A DNA stretch of 64,000 nt, from positions 18,220 through 82,219 of the forward strand of contig JASGKO010000014.1 in the NCBI GenBank assembly GCA_049840595.1. The letters run 5' to 3'. This document shows positions 45,961 through 54,288 of this stretch, in pieces; position 1 is the stretch's first letter; every line of letters starts with the position of its first letter. The DNA comes from JASGKO01 sp049840595 (GTDB lineage: Bacteria; Verrucomicrobiota; Verrucomicrobiia; Chthoniobacterales; Chthoniobacteraceae). The notes beneath the pieces were generated by a model. The model searched no databases and had not been told where the DNA came from. It saw only the letters and a program-made list of their open reading frames with translations. The position numbers and the translations under genes are program-made.

Positions 45961-47799
45961 CTGCTGGGCGATCTCGTCATCGGCCCCGGCCTCTTTCCCA
46001 AGCTGCGCCCGGCGATCGGCCATGAAGATCAATCCCGAGGCGCCGAGCACGCGGGCCGGGAAGCCGACCATCTCAAAATACGCATCGCGCGACTCCGCCG
46101 GAATCGCGGCCGCGATCTTCTGCTCCGTTTGCAGCAAGCGGCTGTAGTCGCCTTGCAATTGCGCCGCGACCGGCTCGGGCAGCGCCAGCGCCCAGGCCCG
46201 TTCCATCAGCTCGGGCTTGCGAATCGTGCCGAGGCGGTAGAACTCGCCCAGCAACTCCGCAATCGGCTGCGCGAGTTTTTCCCCAAAATGCGCCGCCGCA
46301 AATTCGCGCAGAAAGCGCGGCTGCGAATCCGGCCCCGCCGCTTCCGGGTTCCACGCCAGTTTTGCATAGTAGTCGATCCCGATTTCCATCGGCTTGATAT
46401 CGCCCACATTCAGCACCCACAAGCGGCGCGCGTCGTTTTCCCACGCCTTGTAGAGTTCCTCCCACATCAGGGCCGGGGGCGTCGTATTGATCCAGGTGTA
46501 GGAATGCGGGCTGCCGAAGTAGGAAATGTGCCAATAGACACCGGCCCCGCCGGAACGCTTGCGATCGGCGGGAGCGCCGAGACGGCGGAGGTAGCCAAAA
46601 TTATCGTCCACCCACACGATCGTCACGTCATCCGGCACCTGGAGCCCGGCGTCATAGACCGGCAGCACCTCCTTGTAGGGCACGAAGCACTGCGCCACCG
46701 GGCCGTACTGCTTCGTCACGTATTGATCGAGCAACGCCCGCTGGTCCCTCAGGATCGTGGTCAGCAACTCGAGCTTGCCCGCGGTATCCTTCGGCGGCGT
46801 CTCCATCGGCGCGTCGTGAATCCCGCGGATGCCCAGCGTCCAGACCGCCTCCTCGGTGCTGCGCGACTTGACGTTGTTCTCCCAGGTGGAATGAATCGCC
46901 TCCCGGTTGGTGCGGTAATTCCACGGCCCCTGGGTCGCCTTGTCCCAATGCACATTGTTAAACAGCATGGCTTCACAATGCGAAGCCCCGGCGACGATTC
47001 CGTATTTGTCCGCCAGTGCGATGTTTTCCGGCTGCGAACCGAACTCCGCACTGCAGGCGTGCATTGCGGGCCAGATATAATTGAGCCGCAGCCGCAGCAT
47101 CAGCTCGAATACCTTGTCGTAAGTCTTCGGCCCGATGTTTTTGAACTCCGGATCGAAAGTCTTCGCGGCCCACTGGTTCAGCCCCCAATCCTCGTCGTTG
47201 ATGAAAATGCCACGGTATTTCACCGCCGGGGCATCCGTCTCCGGCGCGGGCACCTGGATCACCAGCGCGGAATGCGGCTGCGCTGGCACATCCGCCCACC
47301 AGCACCAGGGCGACACCCCGATTTTTGCCGAGAGATCCATCAACCCGTAGGCCGTGCCGCGCCGGTCGCTGCCCACGATCACCAGCGCCTGCGCCACTCC
47401 GGGAAATGGCTGCTCCACGATCTGCCAGAGCGTCGTCTCCCAGCCACCCTTGAGCTTCGCCAAATCCTTGAGCTTGCCCGCCGCCGCCAGTTGATCCACC
47501 AGCACGCTTTTGCCGAGCGTCCCGGCGATAATCACCGGCGTCTTCGCCGACACCGCTTTCCCGACCACTGGCTTCACACCGCTGACCCGCTCCACATCGC
47601 CCGCAAACAGCCCCGCCGCGACTTGCACCACCTGCGCATCCGCCGCATCCACCACTACCTGCGCCGCCCGCCCCTGCACCACCAGCGGAAAATCGGACGC
47701 CGTTTTCACCTGGTCCGTGAGAGTGAACGCATCGGCCCCCACTCCGGCCAGCAGGGACAAAAGAATGGAGCAGGAGAGGACGAGGGTGGGGTTTCTCAT
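45946..47799 (-). CDS. Secreted GH115 family alpha-glucuronidase, N-terminal and catalytic part
   Basis: ATG 47799 with a signal peptide (MRNPTLVLSCSILLSLLAGV). GH115 features: GSDRRGTAYGLMDLSAKIGV followed by PWCWWADVP, KYRGIFINDEDWGLNQWAAK, LRLNYIWPAMHACSAEF, HCEAMLFNN, and WVDDNFGYLRRL with the acidic residues of the active site. These enzymes remove 4-O-methyl-glucuronic acid from xylan side chains in the periplasm or outside the cell. Together with the arabinofuranosidase-like protein at 29924 this suggests a xylan-degrading life style. The final residues before the stop at 45946 are out of frame. Confidence 0.9.
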   Translation of the reverse strand: MRNPTLVLSCSILLSLLAGVGADAFTLTDQVKTASDFPLVVQGRAAQVVVDAADAQVVQVAAGLFAGDVERVSGVKPVVGKAVSAKTPVIIAGTLGKSVLVDQLAAAGKLKDLAKLKGGWETTLWQIVEQPFPGVAQALVIVGSDRRGTAYGLMDLSAKIGVSPWCWWADVPAQPHSALVIQVPAPETDAPAVKYRGIFINDEDWGLNQWAAKTFDPEFKNIGPKTYDKVFELMLRLRLNYIWPAMHACSAEFGSQPENIALADKYGIVAGASHCEAMLFNNVHWDKATQGPWNYRTNREAIHSTWENNVKSRSTEEAVWTLGIRGIHDAPMETPPKDTAGKLELLTTILRDQRALLDQYVTKQYGPVAQCFVPYKEVLPVYDAGLQVPDDVTIVWVDDNFGYLRRLGAPADRKRSGGAGVYWHISYFGSPHSYTWINTTPPALMWEELYKAWENDARRLWVLNVGDIKPMEIGIDYYAKLAWNPEAAGPDSQPRFLREFAAAHFGEKLAQPIAELLGEFYRLGTIRKPELMERAWALALPEPVAAQLQGDYSRLLQTEQKIAAAIPAESRDAYFEMVGFPARVLGASGLIFMADRRAQLGKEAGADDEIAQQRTVS

Positions 47800-48013
47800 G
47801 GGGATGGCAGGATAATACTTGGGGGCTTTTCACCTTGTTACCGAAGGCGGCGTCTCCATGGATATAGTGGAAACGCCCTTTTCGCACAACCGCCGCAAAT
47901 GCGAAACGGAGCGGAAGAAATGCGCAAAGGAGCGCGGGCTTCCATCGCCAGGGCATTGCTCCTTCCTCATCAACAACCTTGCAGCACCTGCCCCGACGCG
48001 GTAAGCCCTTTCC

Positions 48014-48412
48014 ATGCCTACGTATTTGCTGGTCGCGCTGGGAGGCGCCTTGGGTTCGGTCGCCCGCTTCTGGTTGTCGGGCTTGATCGCCGACCGTTTC
48101 GTGACCGGCTTCCCGCTCAACACGATGGTGATCAATATCACCGGCTCCTTCGTGATCATGCTCATCGCCGGGCTGGGCGGGCCGGACAGCAGTTTCCTCA
48201 TCCCGCCGCTCTGGCGCAATTTTCTGATGGTCGGCCTCTGTGGCGGCTTCACCACTTTTTCCTCGTTCAGCCTGCAGACGCTGGAGCTGATGCGCGACCG
48301 CGAATGGCTCTATGCGGGCTTGAATATCGTCGGTTCTGTCGTTCTGTGTTTGATCGGGGCCTGGCTCGGACTCGTCTTCGCCGGCTTCATCAACCACTTG
48401 AAAGGCCATTGA
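48014..48412 (+). CDS. crcB: Fluoride ion channel FluC/CrcB
   Basis: 132 residues with four membrane helices and the family signatures GGALGSVARFWLS, PLNTMVINITGSFVIMLI and LCGGFTTFSSFSLQTLEL (including the TFSSF phenylalanine-lined pore segment). It exports fluoride as a dual-topology dimer. The 214 bases upstream show no convincing fluoride riboswitch. A DUF190 gene follows after 3 bases, a frequent pairing. Confidence 0.95.
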   Translation: MPTYLLVALGGALGSVARFWLSGLIADRFVTGFPLNTMVINITGSFVIMLIAGLGGPDSSFLIPPLWRNFLMVGLCGGFTTFSSFSLQTLELMRDREWLYAGLNIVGSVVLCLIGAWLGLVFAGFINHLKGH

Positions 48413-48415
48413 TTT

Positions 48416-48754
48416 ATGGAAATCCCCCGCGACGCCACGCTGCTCCGCATCTTCATCGGGGAAAGCGACCGCTTCGAGCACCGGCCACTTTATGAGGCCA
48501 TCGTCCTCGAAGCCCGCGCCCAGGGCCTCGCCGGAGCGACCGTGCTCAAAAGCCCGATGGGCTTCGGCCGCTCCAGCCATCTCCATACCGCCAAGATCCT
48601 GCGCCTCTCCGCCGATCTCCCCATGGTGGTGGAGATTGTGGACAGCGAGCCAAAGATCCAGGCCTTCCTGCCCTGGCTGGACGGAAAAATCGGCGGCGGC
48701 CTCGTGACCCTGGAAAAAGTGACCGTCATCCACTACCACGGCATCGCCAGGTAA
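48416..48754 (+). CDS. DUF190 family protein
   Basis: 112 residues: ATLLRIFIGESDRFEHRPLY, AIVLEARAQGLAGATVLKSP and GFGRSS, then LPMVVEIVDSEPKIQAFLPW. This is the full DUF190 (PII-like ferredoxin-fold) domain. Members usually lie next to crcB, as here, and may regulate or modify fluoride export; the function is not proven. ATG 48416. Confidence 0.92.
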   Translation: MEIPRDATLLRIFIGESDRFEHRPLYEAIVLEARAQGLAGATVLKSPMGFGRSSHLHTAKILRLSADLPMVVEIVDSEPKIQAFLPWLDGKIGGGLVTLEKVTVIHYHGIAR

Positions 48755-48770
48755 CCGTCGCCTCCACCCC

Positions 48771-48828
48771 GCGCCCTTGGACTGCGGCGACCCGTCGCCG
48801 CTTTCTCCACGCGAGACACGTCTCGCCT
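48771..48828. repeat. Intergenic double-palindrome repeat, family B (copy 3)
   Basis: CGGCGACCCGTCGCCG and GCGAGACACGTCTCGC joined by CTTTCTCCAC. Confidence 0.85.
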
Positions 48829-48927
48829 CAAAGGGCGCAGCCCCAACAATTTCCCCTCGTTCTCACACTCCGTGTGGGAACGCCCCTGTCTGCGACACTC
48901 TGGGTCGAACGGTTTCGATAAGACTAA

Positions 48928-49005
48928 TTTTTAACCGCGGATCACACGGATAAGCGCGGATCAAAGGCCAGCCCATCCGCGTCCATCCGCGTCATCCGCG
49001 GTTAG
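48928..49005. repeat. Intergenic inverted repeat, family A (copy 2)
   Basis: TTTTAACCGCGGATCACACG at one end and GCGTCATCCGCGGTTA at the other, with GATCAAAGGCCAGCCCATCC in the middle, a core shared with copies 3 and 4. Confidence 0.85.
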
Positions 49006-49554
49006 AGCATCTCTTGAAAGAAATTTCCAAAGGAGTGAGGTTCGCCGCGTCGGCTTGAGGGCTGAAGGCCCGGCCTAACTCCAGCCCGGGGCAACGCCCC
49101 GGGCTTGGGCTGTGCCGCCCCGTTGGGGCTTTCGGAAATTACTTTCGAGAACCACTCTAAACTCGGCTTTCCCCTCGTGACCAGGCTCCGTTTCCTATTT
49201 CTGGGAGTGCCGTCTAAGAATTGAGACGCCTTCCCAAAATTGCATCCCTCGGGACACTCCCTTATCTCGTCTCCACGCCTGAAGACGTTATAAAGTTGAT
49301 AAGCCCATCGCCGAAAATCCTCTAATTATTAGAAAACGCCCGTTCTCTTTGAAAAACCGGCCTCCAATCTCTCACCGCTGAGAATTACAGAGTAAATCGA
49401 GTGGAAACACCCCTCCTCCAGGAATGGATTCAAGGGCCTCAAGGCAACCCGGCTGCCGTCCATTTCATCTAATTTTCCATATTTATTATAATTTCCATAT
49501 TCATGGCACGCCACCCGCTTTCTCAATTCACGAGGCTACAACCGGCCGCGTGTT

Positions 49555-51309
49555 ATGAGACTTGCAAACCAGACCAAACTTTCCCGAATCTTTTCCGCCT
49601 TCCAGCCCGTCCGCCTGGCGCTGGTCGCGGTAATCACCTTCCTCGGCCATACGGCCCTCGCCGTTCCGCTGGATACCAACGGCGTCGCCCTCGGCTCCCA
49701 GCAACTGCAGATCGTCAGCGCGATGGCTTCCAACTCCGGCCAGCATCGCCCCTTCCTGAAGGTGGACCCGACGCTCACCGCGGTGGCCATGGCCCGTGCG
49801 AGAGACATGGCCGTGCGCCACTACTTCGCCCACGTGAACCCCGATGGCCACGGCCCGAACTACCTGGTCCGCGCCGCCGGTTATCCCCTGCCCGACTGGT
49901 GGGGTACCGACCCGCAGGCGAACTACATCGAGTCCATCGCCGCCGGTTACACCAACCCCTCCGATGCCTGGACGGGCTGGATGAACTCCACCCCGCACCG
50001 CACGCACCTGCTGGCGGAAGATTCCTTCTACTCCGACCAAACCTCGGTGGGCCTCGGCTACTACTACGACTCCAGCAGCGACTATAAATACTACTGGGTC
50101 GTCATTACCTGCCCGCCCCGCCCGGCCGCCCCGCTGACGATCAAAGACCCTTCCAATAACAGCACGGTGACCGAGGCCAATGTGACCGCCACCGGCACGA
50201 CCAGCGCCGCTTCGAATGCGACCGCGGTCGAATACGCGGTGCAGAGCACGGACGGAACCACCACCAGCTACCAGAAAGCCAGCGGGCTCACCAATTGGCA
50301 GGCCAGCATCACCAACCTCGCCCCCGGGAACAATACTCTCCTGGTGCGCAGCCGTGACTCCGGCGGCAGTATCGTGGCCACCGCCCAGCGCACCATTCAC
50401 TATGCGATGATGCGGGCCCTCGACGTGGAAGCGAACGGCAATGGCAGCGTGAGCAAGAACTTCGCCGGCATCACCCAGCGCGAAGTCGGAAAGGTTTACA
50501 CCGTCACCGCGATCGCCAAGCGGGGCTATCTCTTCGCTGGCTGGACCGGCAGCAAGGCCTCCAACAACGCCACGGTCGCCTTCACCATGGCGGAAGGCTA
50601 CACGCTCACGGCGAACTTCGTCGCCAACCCCTTCACCTCGGTGACCAATACCTACCAGGGCCTGATCGAAACCAGCGCCGGGGCGGGCCTGGTAAAAATC
50701 GTCAGCACCAGCAACGGCCACTTCCTCGGCAAGCTGAAGCTGGATGGAGTGACCACCGCCTTCACCGGGAAATTCGACCTCAACGGAGCCGCCCAGGTGA
50801 GCGTGCCGACCACCGGCGGGGACAGCCTCACCTTCAACCTGCAGATCGACCTCACCAACGGCACCAACCAGATCACCGGCAACGTGACCGACGGCTCGAA
50901 CAGCGCCTCGCTAAGCCTCGATGGCAAGACCTACGATGCGACGACCAACCCGGCCCCCGAAGCGGGCATCTATACGATGGTCCTCCCGGCGGATAGCAGC
51001 AACAGCAGCGCGCCGACCGGCGACGGCACCGCCACGGTGAAGATCGCGAAGTCGGGCCAGGTGCTGATCAACGGCACGCTCGCCGATGGCACGAAGTTCA
51101 CCACTGCCTCCTTCATCACCACCGATGGCCAGATCGTCCTCTACGTCCCGCTCTACCAAAAGACCGGCTCGCTGAGCGGCACCCTCTCCTTCGCCTCCAG
51201 CACGAGCACCGACTTCAGCGGCACGCTCACCTGGGACCACCCGCAGACGAGCACCTCGGTGGCCTTCACCGAGAGCCTCGACGCCACCGGCTCGGTGGTG
51301 ACGCAGTAA
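49555..51309 (+). CDS. Secreted CAP-domain protein with Ig-like and InlB-like repeats
   Basis: ATG 49555, then a signal peptide (LALVAVITFLGHTALA). A CAP/SCP domain (about residues 40-185) has the pattern ARARDMAVRHYFAHVNPDGH and GWMNSTPHRTHLLAEDSF, with the two histidines that line the CAP cleft. An Ig-like domain (KDPSNNSTVTEANVTATGT), an InlB/Flg_new-type unit (GYLFAGWTGSKASNNATVAF) and two repeats of a beta domain (YQGLIETSAGAGLVKIVSTS; YTMVLPADSSNSS) follow. CAP proteins occur in secreted proteins of many bacteria; the molecular role is unclear. Single intact frame of 584 residues. Confidence 0.85.
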   Translation: MRLANQTKLSRIFSAFQPVRLALVAVITFLGHTALAVPLDTNGVALGSQQLQIVSAMASNSGQHRPFLKVDPTLTAVAMARARDMAVRHYFAHVNPDGHGPNYLVRAAGYPLPDWWGTDPQANYIESIAAGYTNPSDAWTGWMNSTPHRTHLLAEDSFYSDQTSVGLGYYYDSSSDYKYYWVVITCPPRPAAPLTIKDPSNNSTVTEANVTATGTTSAASNATAVEYAVQSTDGTTTSYQKASGLTNWQASITNLAPGNNTLLVRSRDSGGSIVATAQRTIHYAMMRALDVEANGNGSVSKNFAGITQREVGKVYTVTAIAKRGYLFAGWTGSKASNNATVAFTMAEGYTLTANFVANPFTSVTNTYQGLIETSAGAGLVKIVSTSNGHFLGKLKLDGVTTAFTGKFDLNGAAQVSVPTTGGDSLTFNLQIDLTNGTNQITGNVTDGSNSASLSLDGKTYDATTNPAPEAGIYTMVLPADSSNSSAPTGDGTATVKIAKSGQVLINGTLADGTKFTTASFITTDGQIVLYVPLYQKTGSLSGTLSFASSTSTDFSGTLTWDHPQTSTSVAFTESLDATGSVVTQ

Positions 51310-51408
51310 GGTCGGCTTAAAAACAATCTCCGCCAGGCGCGCCGGGTGAGTTCTGCTCCCCGGCGCGTTCGCGTTTCTGCGGTGAACGCTCCGTGGCTAT
51401 CCCTTGCA

Positions 51409-51445
51409 TTTTCATGCGCCACGGTCACACTGTGGCGCATGAAAA
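51409..51445 (+). promoter_or_regulatory. Perfect 14-bp inverted repeat covering the proC start codon
   Basis: Arms TTTTCATGCGCCAC (51409-51422) and GTGGCGCATGAAAA (51432-51445), loop of 9 bases. The ATG of proC (51439-51441) lies in the right arm. As RNA it would hide the start codon; as DNA it could be an operator. Confidence 0.75.
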
Positions 51446-52236
51446 TTGGTTTTCTAGGCTGCGGCAAAATGGCTTCGGCGCTCCTCGAGGGCGTCGTCCA
51501 CTCCGGCGCGATCGAGACCGGCAACCTCGCCATCTACGATCGCTCGACGGAAGTCACCCAAACCTTTGCCGCCAGGACCGGCGTGCAGATCGCGTCCAGC
51601 AGTGAAGAGCTGGCCGGGCAGTGTGCCGCGCTCGTCCTCTGCGTGAAGCCCGGCGATGCCCAGGCCGCGCTCGCTCCGCTCCAGCCTGCGCTCGCGGGCA
51701 AGCTGGTGATTTCCATCATGGCCGGCATCCCGCTCGCCCGCCTGCAGGAAATGGCCGGCCCCACCGCCCGCCTCGTGCGGGTGATGCCCAATACGCCCGC
51801 CCTCATCCGCCAGGGCGCGTCCGCCTATTCGCTCGGCGAAACGGCCACCGAGGCCGATGCCCAGCTCGTGGAAAAAATCTTCCGCTCCGTGGGCACCATC
51901 GCCCGCGTCCCGGAAAAGCTCATCGACTCCGTCACCGGCCTCAGTGGCAGCGGACCGGCTTACGTTTATCTCATTATTGAAGCGCTGGCCGATGCGGGCG
52001 TGCTCGTGGGCCTGCCCCGCGATCTTTCCCTGCAACTCGCCGCCCAGACCGTCGCGGGCTCCGCCGCCATGGTCCTGCAAACCGGCCAGCATCCCGCCCA
52101 ACTCAAGGATGCGGTGACCAGCCCCGGCGGCACCACCATCGCCGGGCTCGAGGCGCTGGAAAAAAACGGCCTGCGCGCCGCCTTGCTCTCCGCCGTCCGC
52201 ACCGCCACCGCCCGCTCGAAGGAACTCGGGGCCTAA
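51439..52236 (+). CDS. proC: Pyrroline-5-carboxylate reductase
   Basis: Start ATG 51439 (MKIGFLGCGKMASALLEGVV), the family opening with the Rossmann GxGxMA motif; a longer ORF upstream is not supported. 265 residues. Other signatures: SIMAGIPLARLQEM, VRVMPNTPALIRQGASAYS, and the ProC motif DSVTGLSGSGPAYVYLIIEA with KDAVTSPGGTTIAGLEAL. It catalyses the last step of proline synthesis with NAD(P)H. The start codon is inside a perfect inverted repeat. It heads a three-gene unit with the TPR and carboxypeptidase genes. Confidence 0.97.
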   Translation: MKIGFLGCGKMASALLEGVVHSGAIETGNLAIYDRSTEVTQTFAARTGVQIASSSEELAGQCAALVLCVKPGDAQAALAPLQPALAGKLVISIMAGIPLARLQEMAGPTARLVRVMPNTPALIRQGASAYSLGETATEADAQLVEKIFRSVGTIARVPEKLIDSVTGLSGSGPAYVYLIIEALADAGVLVGLPRDLSLQLAAQTVAGSAAMVLQTGQHPAQLKDAVTSPGGTTIAGLEALEKNGLRAALLSAVRTATARSKELGA

Positions 52237-52244
52237 ATTTCACA

Positions 52245-52880
52245 ATGCGCCGCGCTCTTCTTCTGCTCTGCCTTTTGGCGGCCGGTCTCCTGCCGTTGCA
52301 GGCCAAAGTCATCTCCCATGATGCGAGGGACCTGCTTTCCCAGGCGTTGACCCAATTCAAAAAAGGCAGCCTGGAGGAAGCGGCCACTTCCTTCCGCGCC
52401 TATCTCGACCAAGTGCCCGACGATCCCACCGGCCTCATCAATCTCGGCATGATCGAGTTCCGGCTCCAGCACGCCGACGACGCCCAGACCCTGCTCGAAA
52501 AAGGCACCCGGCTCCAGCCCGATAGCGAGCCCGCCTGGCTCACCCTCGGGATCGTTTATTACAATGCGAAAAAATGGGACGCCGCCCTGGCCGCCCTCGC
52601 CCGGGCCGTCGTGCTCGATCCGACCGATGCCACCGCCCACAATTACCTCGCCATCACCGTCGGGGCCAAGGGCTGGCGCGACGGCGCGGAGCGTGAGCTG
52701 GAGCGGGCGCTCGAACTCAAGCCCGACTACGCCGAGGCCCATTTCAACCTCGCGATCAGCTACCTCCAGCACTCGCCGCCCGCCGTGGAGCTCGCGCGGC
52801 GGCATTACCAGCGCGCGCTGCAACTTGGCGAGGCCCCCGATCCACTGGTTGAAAAAACCCTGCAAGCAGGTAAAGAGTAG
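52245..52880 (+). CDS. Secreted TPR repeat protein
   Basis: 211 residues: a signal peptide (RRALLLLCLLAAGLLPLQA) and five TPR units (LSQALTQFKKGSLEEAATSF; LINLGMIEFRLQHADDAQTL; WLTLGIVYYNAKKWDAALAA; HNYLAITVGAKGWRDGAERE; HFNLAISYLQ). TPR domains hold protein partners together; the partner is unknown. It follows proC by 8 bases and precedes the carboxypeptidase gene by 6, so a link with periplasmic peptidoglycan work is possible. Confidence 0.85.
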   Translation: MRRALLLLCLLAAGLLPLQAKVISHDARDLLSQALTQFKKGSLEEAATSFRAYLDQVPDDPTGLINLGMIEFRLQHADDAQTLLEKGTRLQPDSEPAWLTLGIVYYNAKKWDAALAALARAVVLDPTDATAHNYLAITVGAKGWRDGAERELERALELKPDYAEAHFNLAISYLQHSPPAVELARRHYQRALQLGEAPDPLVEKTLQAGKE

Positions 52881-52886
52881 GCGCTC

Positions 52887-53768
52887 ATGAAGTGGGTTTC
52901 ATTTTTCGCCATCACCATTCTCTGTTCGCAAGCGGTGCTCCTGCCGGCCTCGGCCGCGACCCGGCACAAGAAAACCGGCAGCAGCTCGTCGGCCTCCAGC
53001 GCCTCGAAGCCTTACCAGACCGCGTTCGACGCCCAGGGCGTGCCCATTCCGAAAGCCTCCTCCGTCGTCGTGCTCAATGCGCGGACCGGTGAGGTGCTTC
53101 ACGAAATCAACGCCGACGCCCCCCGCCAGGCCGCCAGCACGCAGAAGCTGCTCACCGCACTGATCATCGCGGAATCCGGCGACCTCGACAAAGAATTCAT
53201 GATTCGCGACAGCGATACCTGGGCCGAGCCGACGAAGCTCAATTTCCAGCCCGGCGAAGTCTATTCCCGTCGCGAGTTGCTCACCGTCATGCTCGTCCAC
53301 AGCATGAACGATTGCGCCCGCGCCCTCGCCCGCGACAACGCGGGGAGCATCGAAGCCTTCGCCGCCCGCATGAACGCCCGGGCCCGCCAGCTCGGCGCCA
53401 CCGGATCGAATTTCCTGAACCCGAACGGACTCCCCGCCCCCGGCCAGCACAGCACCGCGCGCGATATGAGCAAGATCGCCCTCGCCGCCTACGCCAACCC
53501 GGTCATCCGCTCCATCGTCCGCATTCAGAACCTGCCCTTCCGCTACGCCGACGGCCGCGTGCGCACTTTCGACAATACGAACAAAATCCTCGGCAAATAT
53601 CCCTACTGCAACGGCATGAAGACCGGCTACACCGATGCCGCCGGGAAATGCCTCATCGCCAGCGGCAGCAATGGCCGCCGCGACGTGATTGTCGTCCTGC
53701 TCGGCGACTCGATCAAATACATCTGGAACGACGCCACCGCCCTCCTCTCCTGGGGCTTCTCCAGCTAG
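52887..53768 (+). CDS. Penicillin-binding D-alanyl-D-alanine carboxypeptidase (S11 family)
   Basis: 293 residues with a signal peptide ending near ASAATR. All three active-site motifs are present: S84-T-Q-K87 (ASTQKLLTALI), S139-M-N141 (VHSMNDCARALA) and K245-T-G (GMKTGYTDAAGKC). It trims terminal D-Ala from peptidoglycan stem peptides in the periplasm, as DacA/DacC do. The C-terminal domain and amphipathic anchor of longer DacA proteins are absent, so it is probably soluble. Single frame; last gene of the proC unit. Confidence 0.94.
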   Translation: MKWVSFFAITILCSQAVLLPASAATRHKKTGSSSSASSASKPYQTAFDAQGVPIPKASSVVVLNARTGEVLHEINADAPRQAASTQKLLTALIIAESGDLDKEFMIRDSDTWAEPTKLNFQPGEVYSRRELLTVMLVHSMNDCARALARDNAGSIEAFAARMNARARQLGATGSNFLNPNGLPAPGQHSTARDMSKIALAAYANPVIRSIVRIQNLPFRYADGRVRTFDNTNKILGKYPYCNGMKTGYTDAAGKCLIASGSNGRRDVIVVLLGDSIKYIWNDATALLSWGFSS

Positions 53769-54288
53769 CACCACCGCGAGGATCCAATGAAGACGGGCCA
53801 AACCAGCGCTCACTTTTCTTTCCAAAAGAATCGCGCTAATTCCCGTCCTCATGCCGTGCAGCCCTCACCTGCAATCCCCGCGCTCCTTCCAAAAAACATG
53901 TCACCCCGAGCGCAGCCGAGGGGCCTCAAATTGTTCTGCGCAGGGAAAGCGATGCAGCTTCTCACCGCATCAAAACGCTCTCAGCCCGCAAAAGCTCACC
54001 TCGCCTTCACCCAAACCTTTCAATGCGGAACTTCCAAGCCGCACTGTAGCCACGGCCCTGTGGGCCGTTGGGGAAGAAAGAGCCATGAAATCGCAGCCCT
54101 CTTCCAAAAATCGCAGCGCAATCATCACTCCCCTTGGAACTGGCTTCTGCCGGTAGGTTCGTCTTTCCCCAACGGCCCACAGGGCCGTGGCTACAGCGCC
54201 AACCGAGCATGGATCGCTTTCATCACGGGAGGGATCTGCCTGGAAATTCGTAAACCCGCCTCCGCGCTTCCCCCCCGCTCCCCTTCCC
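53769..54288. other. Intergenic region with a 30-bp inverted repeat
   Basis: 520 bases between the carboxypeptidase and bioF. Most is accounted for by the large dyad at 54045-54195. A block CACCCCGAGCGCAGCCGAGG at about 53900 resembles another widespread intergenic repeat. No gene seen. Confidence 0.6.
54045..54195. repeat. Perfect 30-bp inverted repeat, family F
   Basis: Arms 54045-54074 and 54166-54195 are exact reverse complements (TGTAGCCACGGCCCTGTGGG and ten more bases); partial pairing continues inwards. The arms contain GGCCCTGTGGGCC, itself a palindrome. The 91 bases between the arms are not coding. Confidence 0.9.

Larger units (their letters stand above)
48755..49554. other. 800-base intergenic region of stacked repeats
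   Basis: Contains repeat B (48771-48828), a short relative of repeat C (about 48853-48905), repeat A (48928-49005), and a GC-rich hairpin block at 49077-49130 (AGCCCGGGGC ... GCCCCGGGCT). The part from 49190 to 49550 is AT-richer and shows no gene; it should hold the promoter of the CAP-domain gene. Confidence 0.7.

Noticed and set aside
47800..48013. Possible fluoride riboswitch ahead of crcB
   Set aside because: The GGCGTCTCCATGG-like stretch lacks the conserved pseudoknot segments (GATGG-type 5' block and CTGATG..CTCCTAC-type 3' block) in the right order.
49503..50087. 194-residue ORF overlapping the CAP-domain gene start
   Set aside because: R/P-rich shadow in another frame; the CAP-domain frame explains the region.
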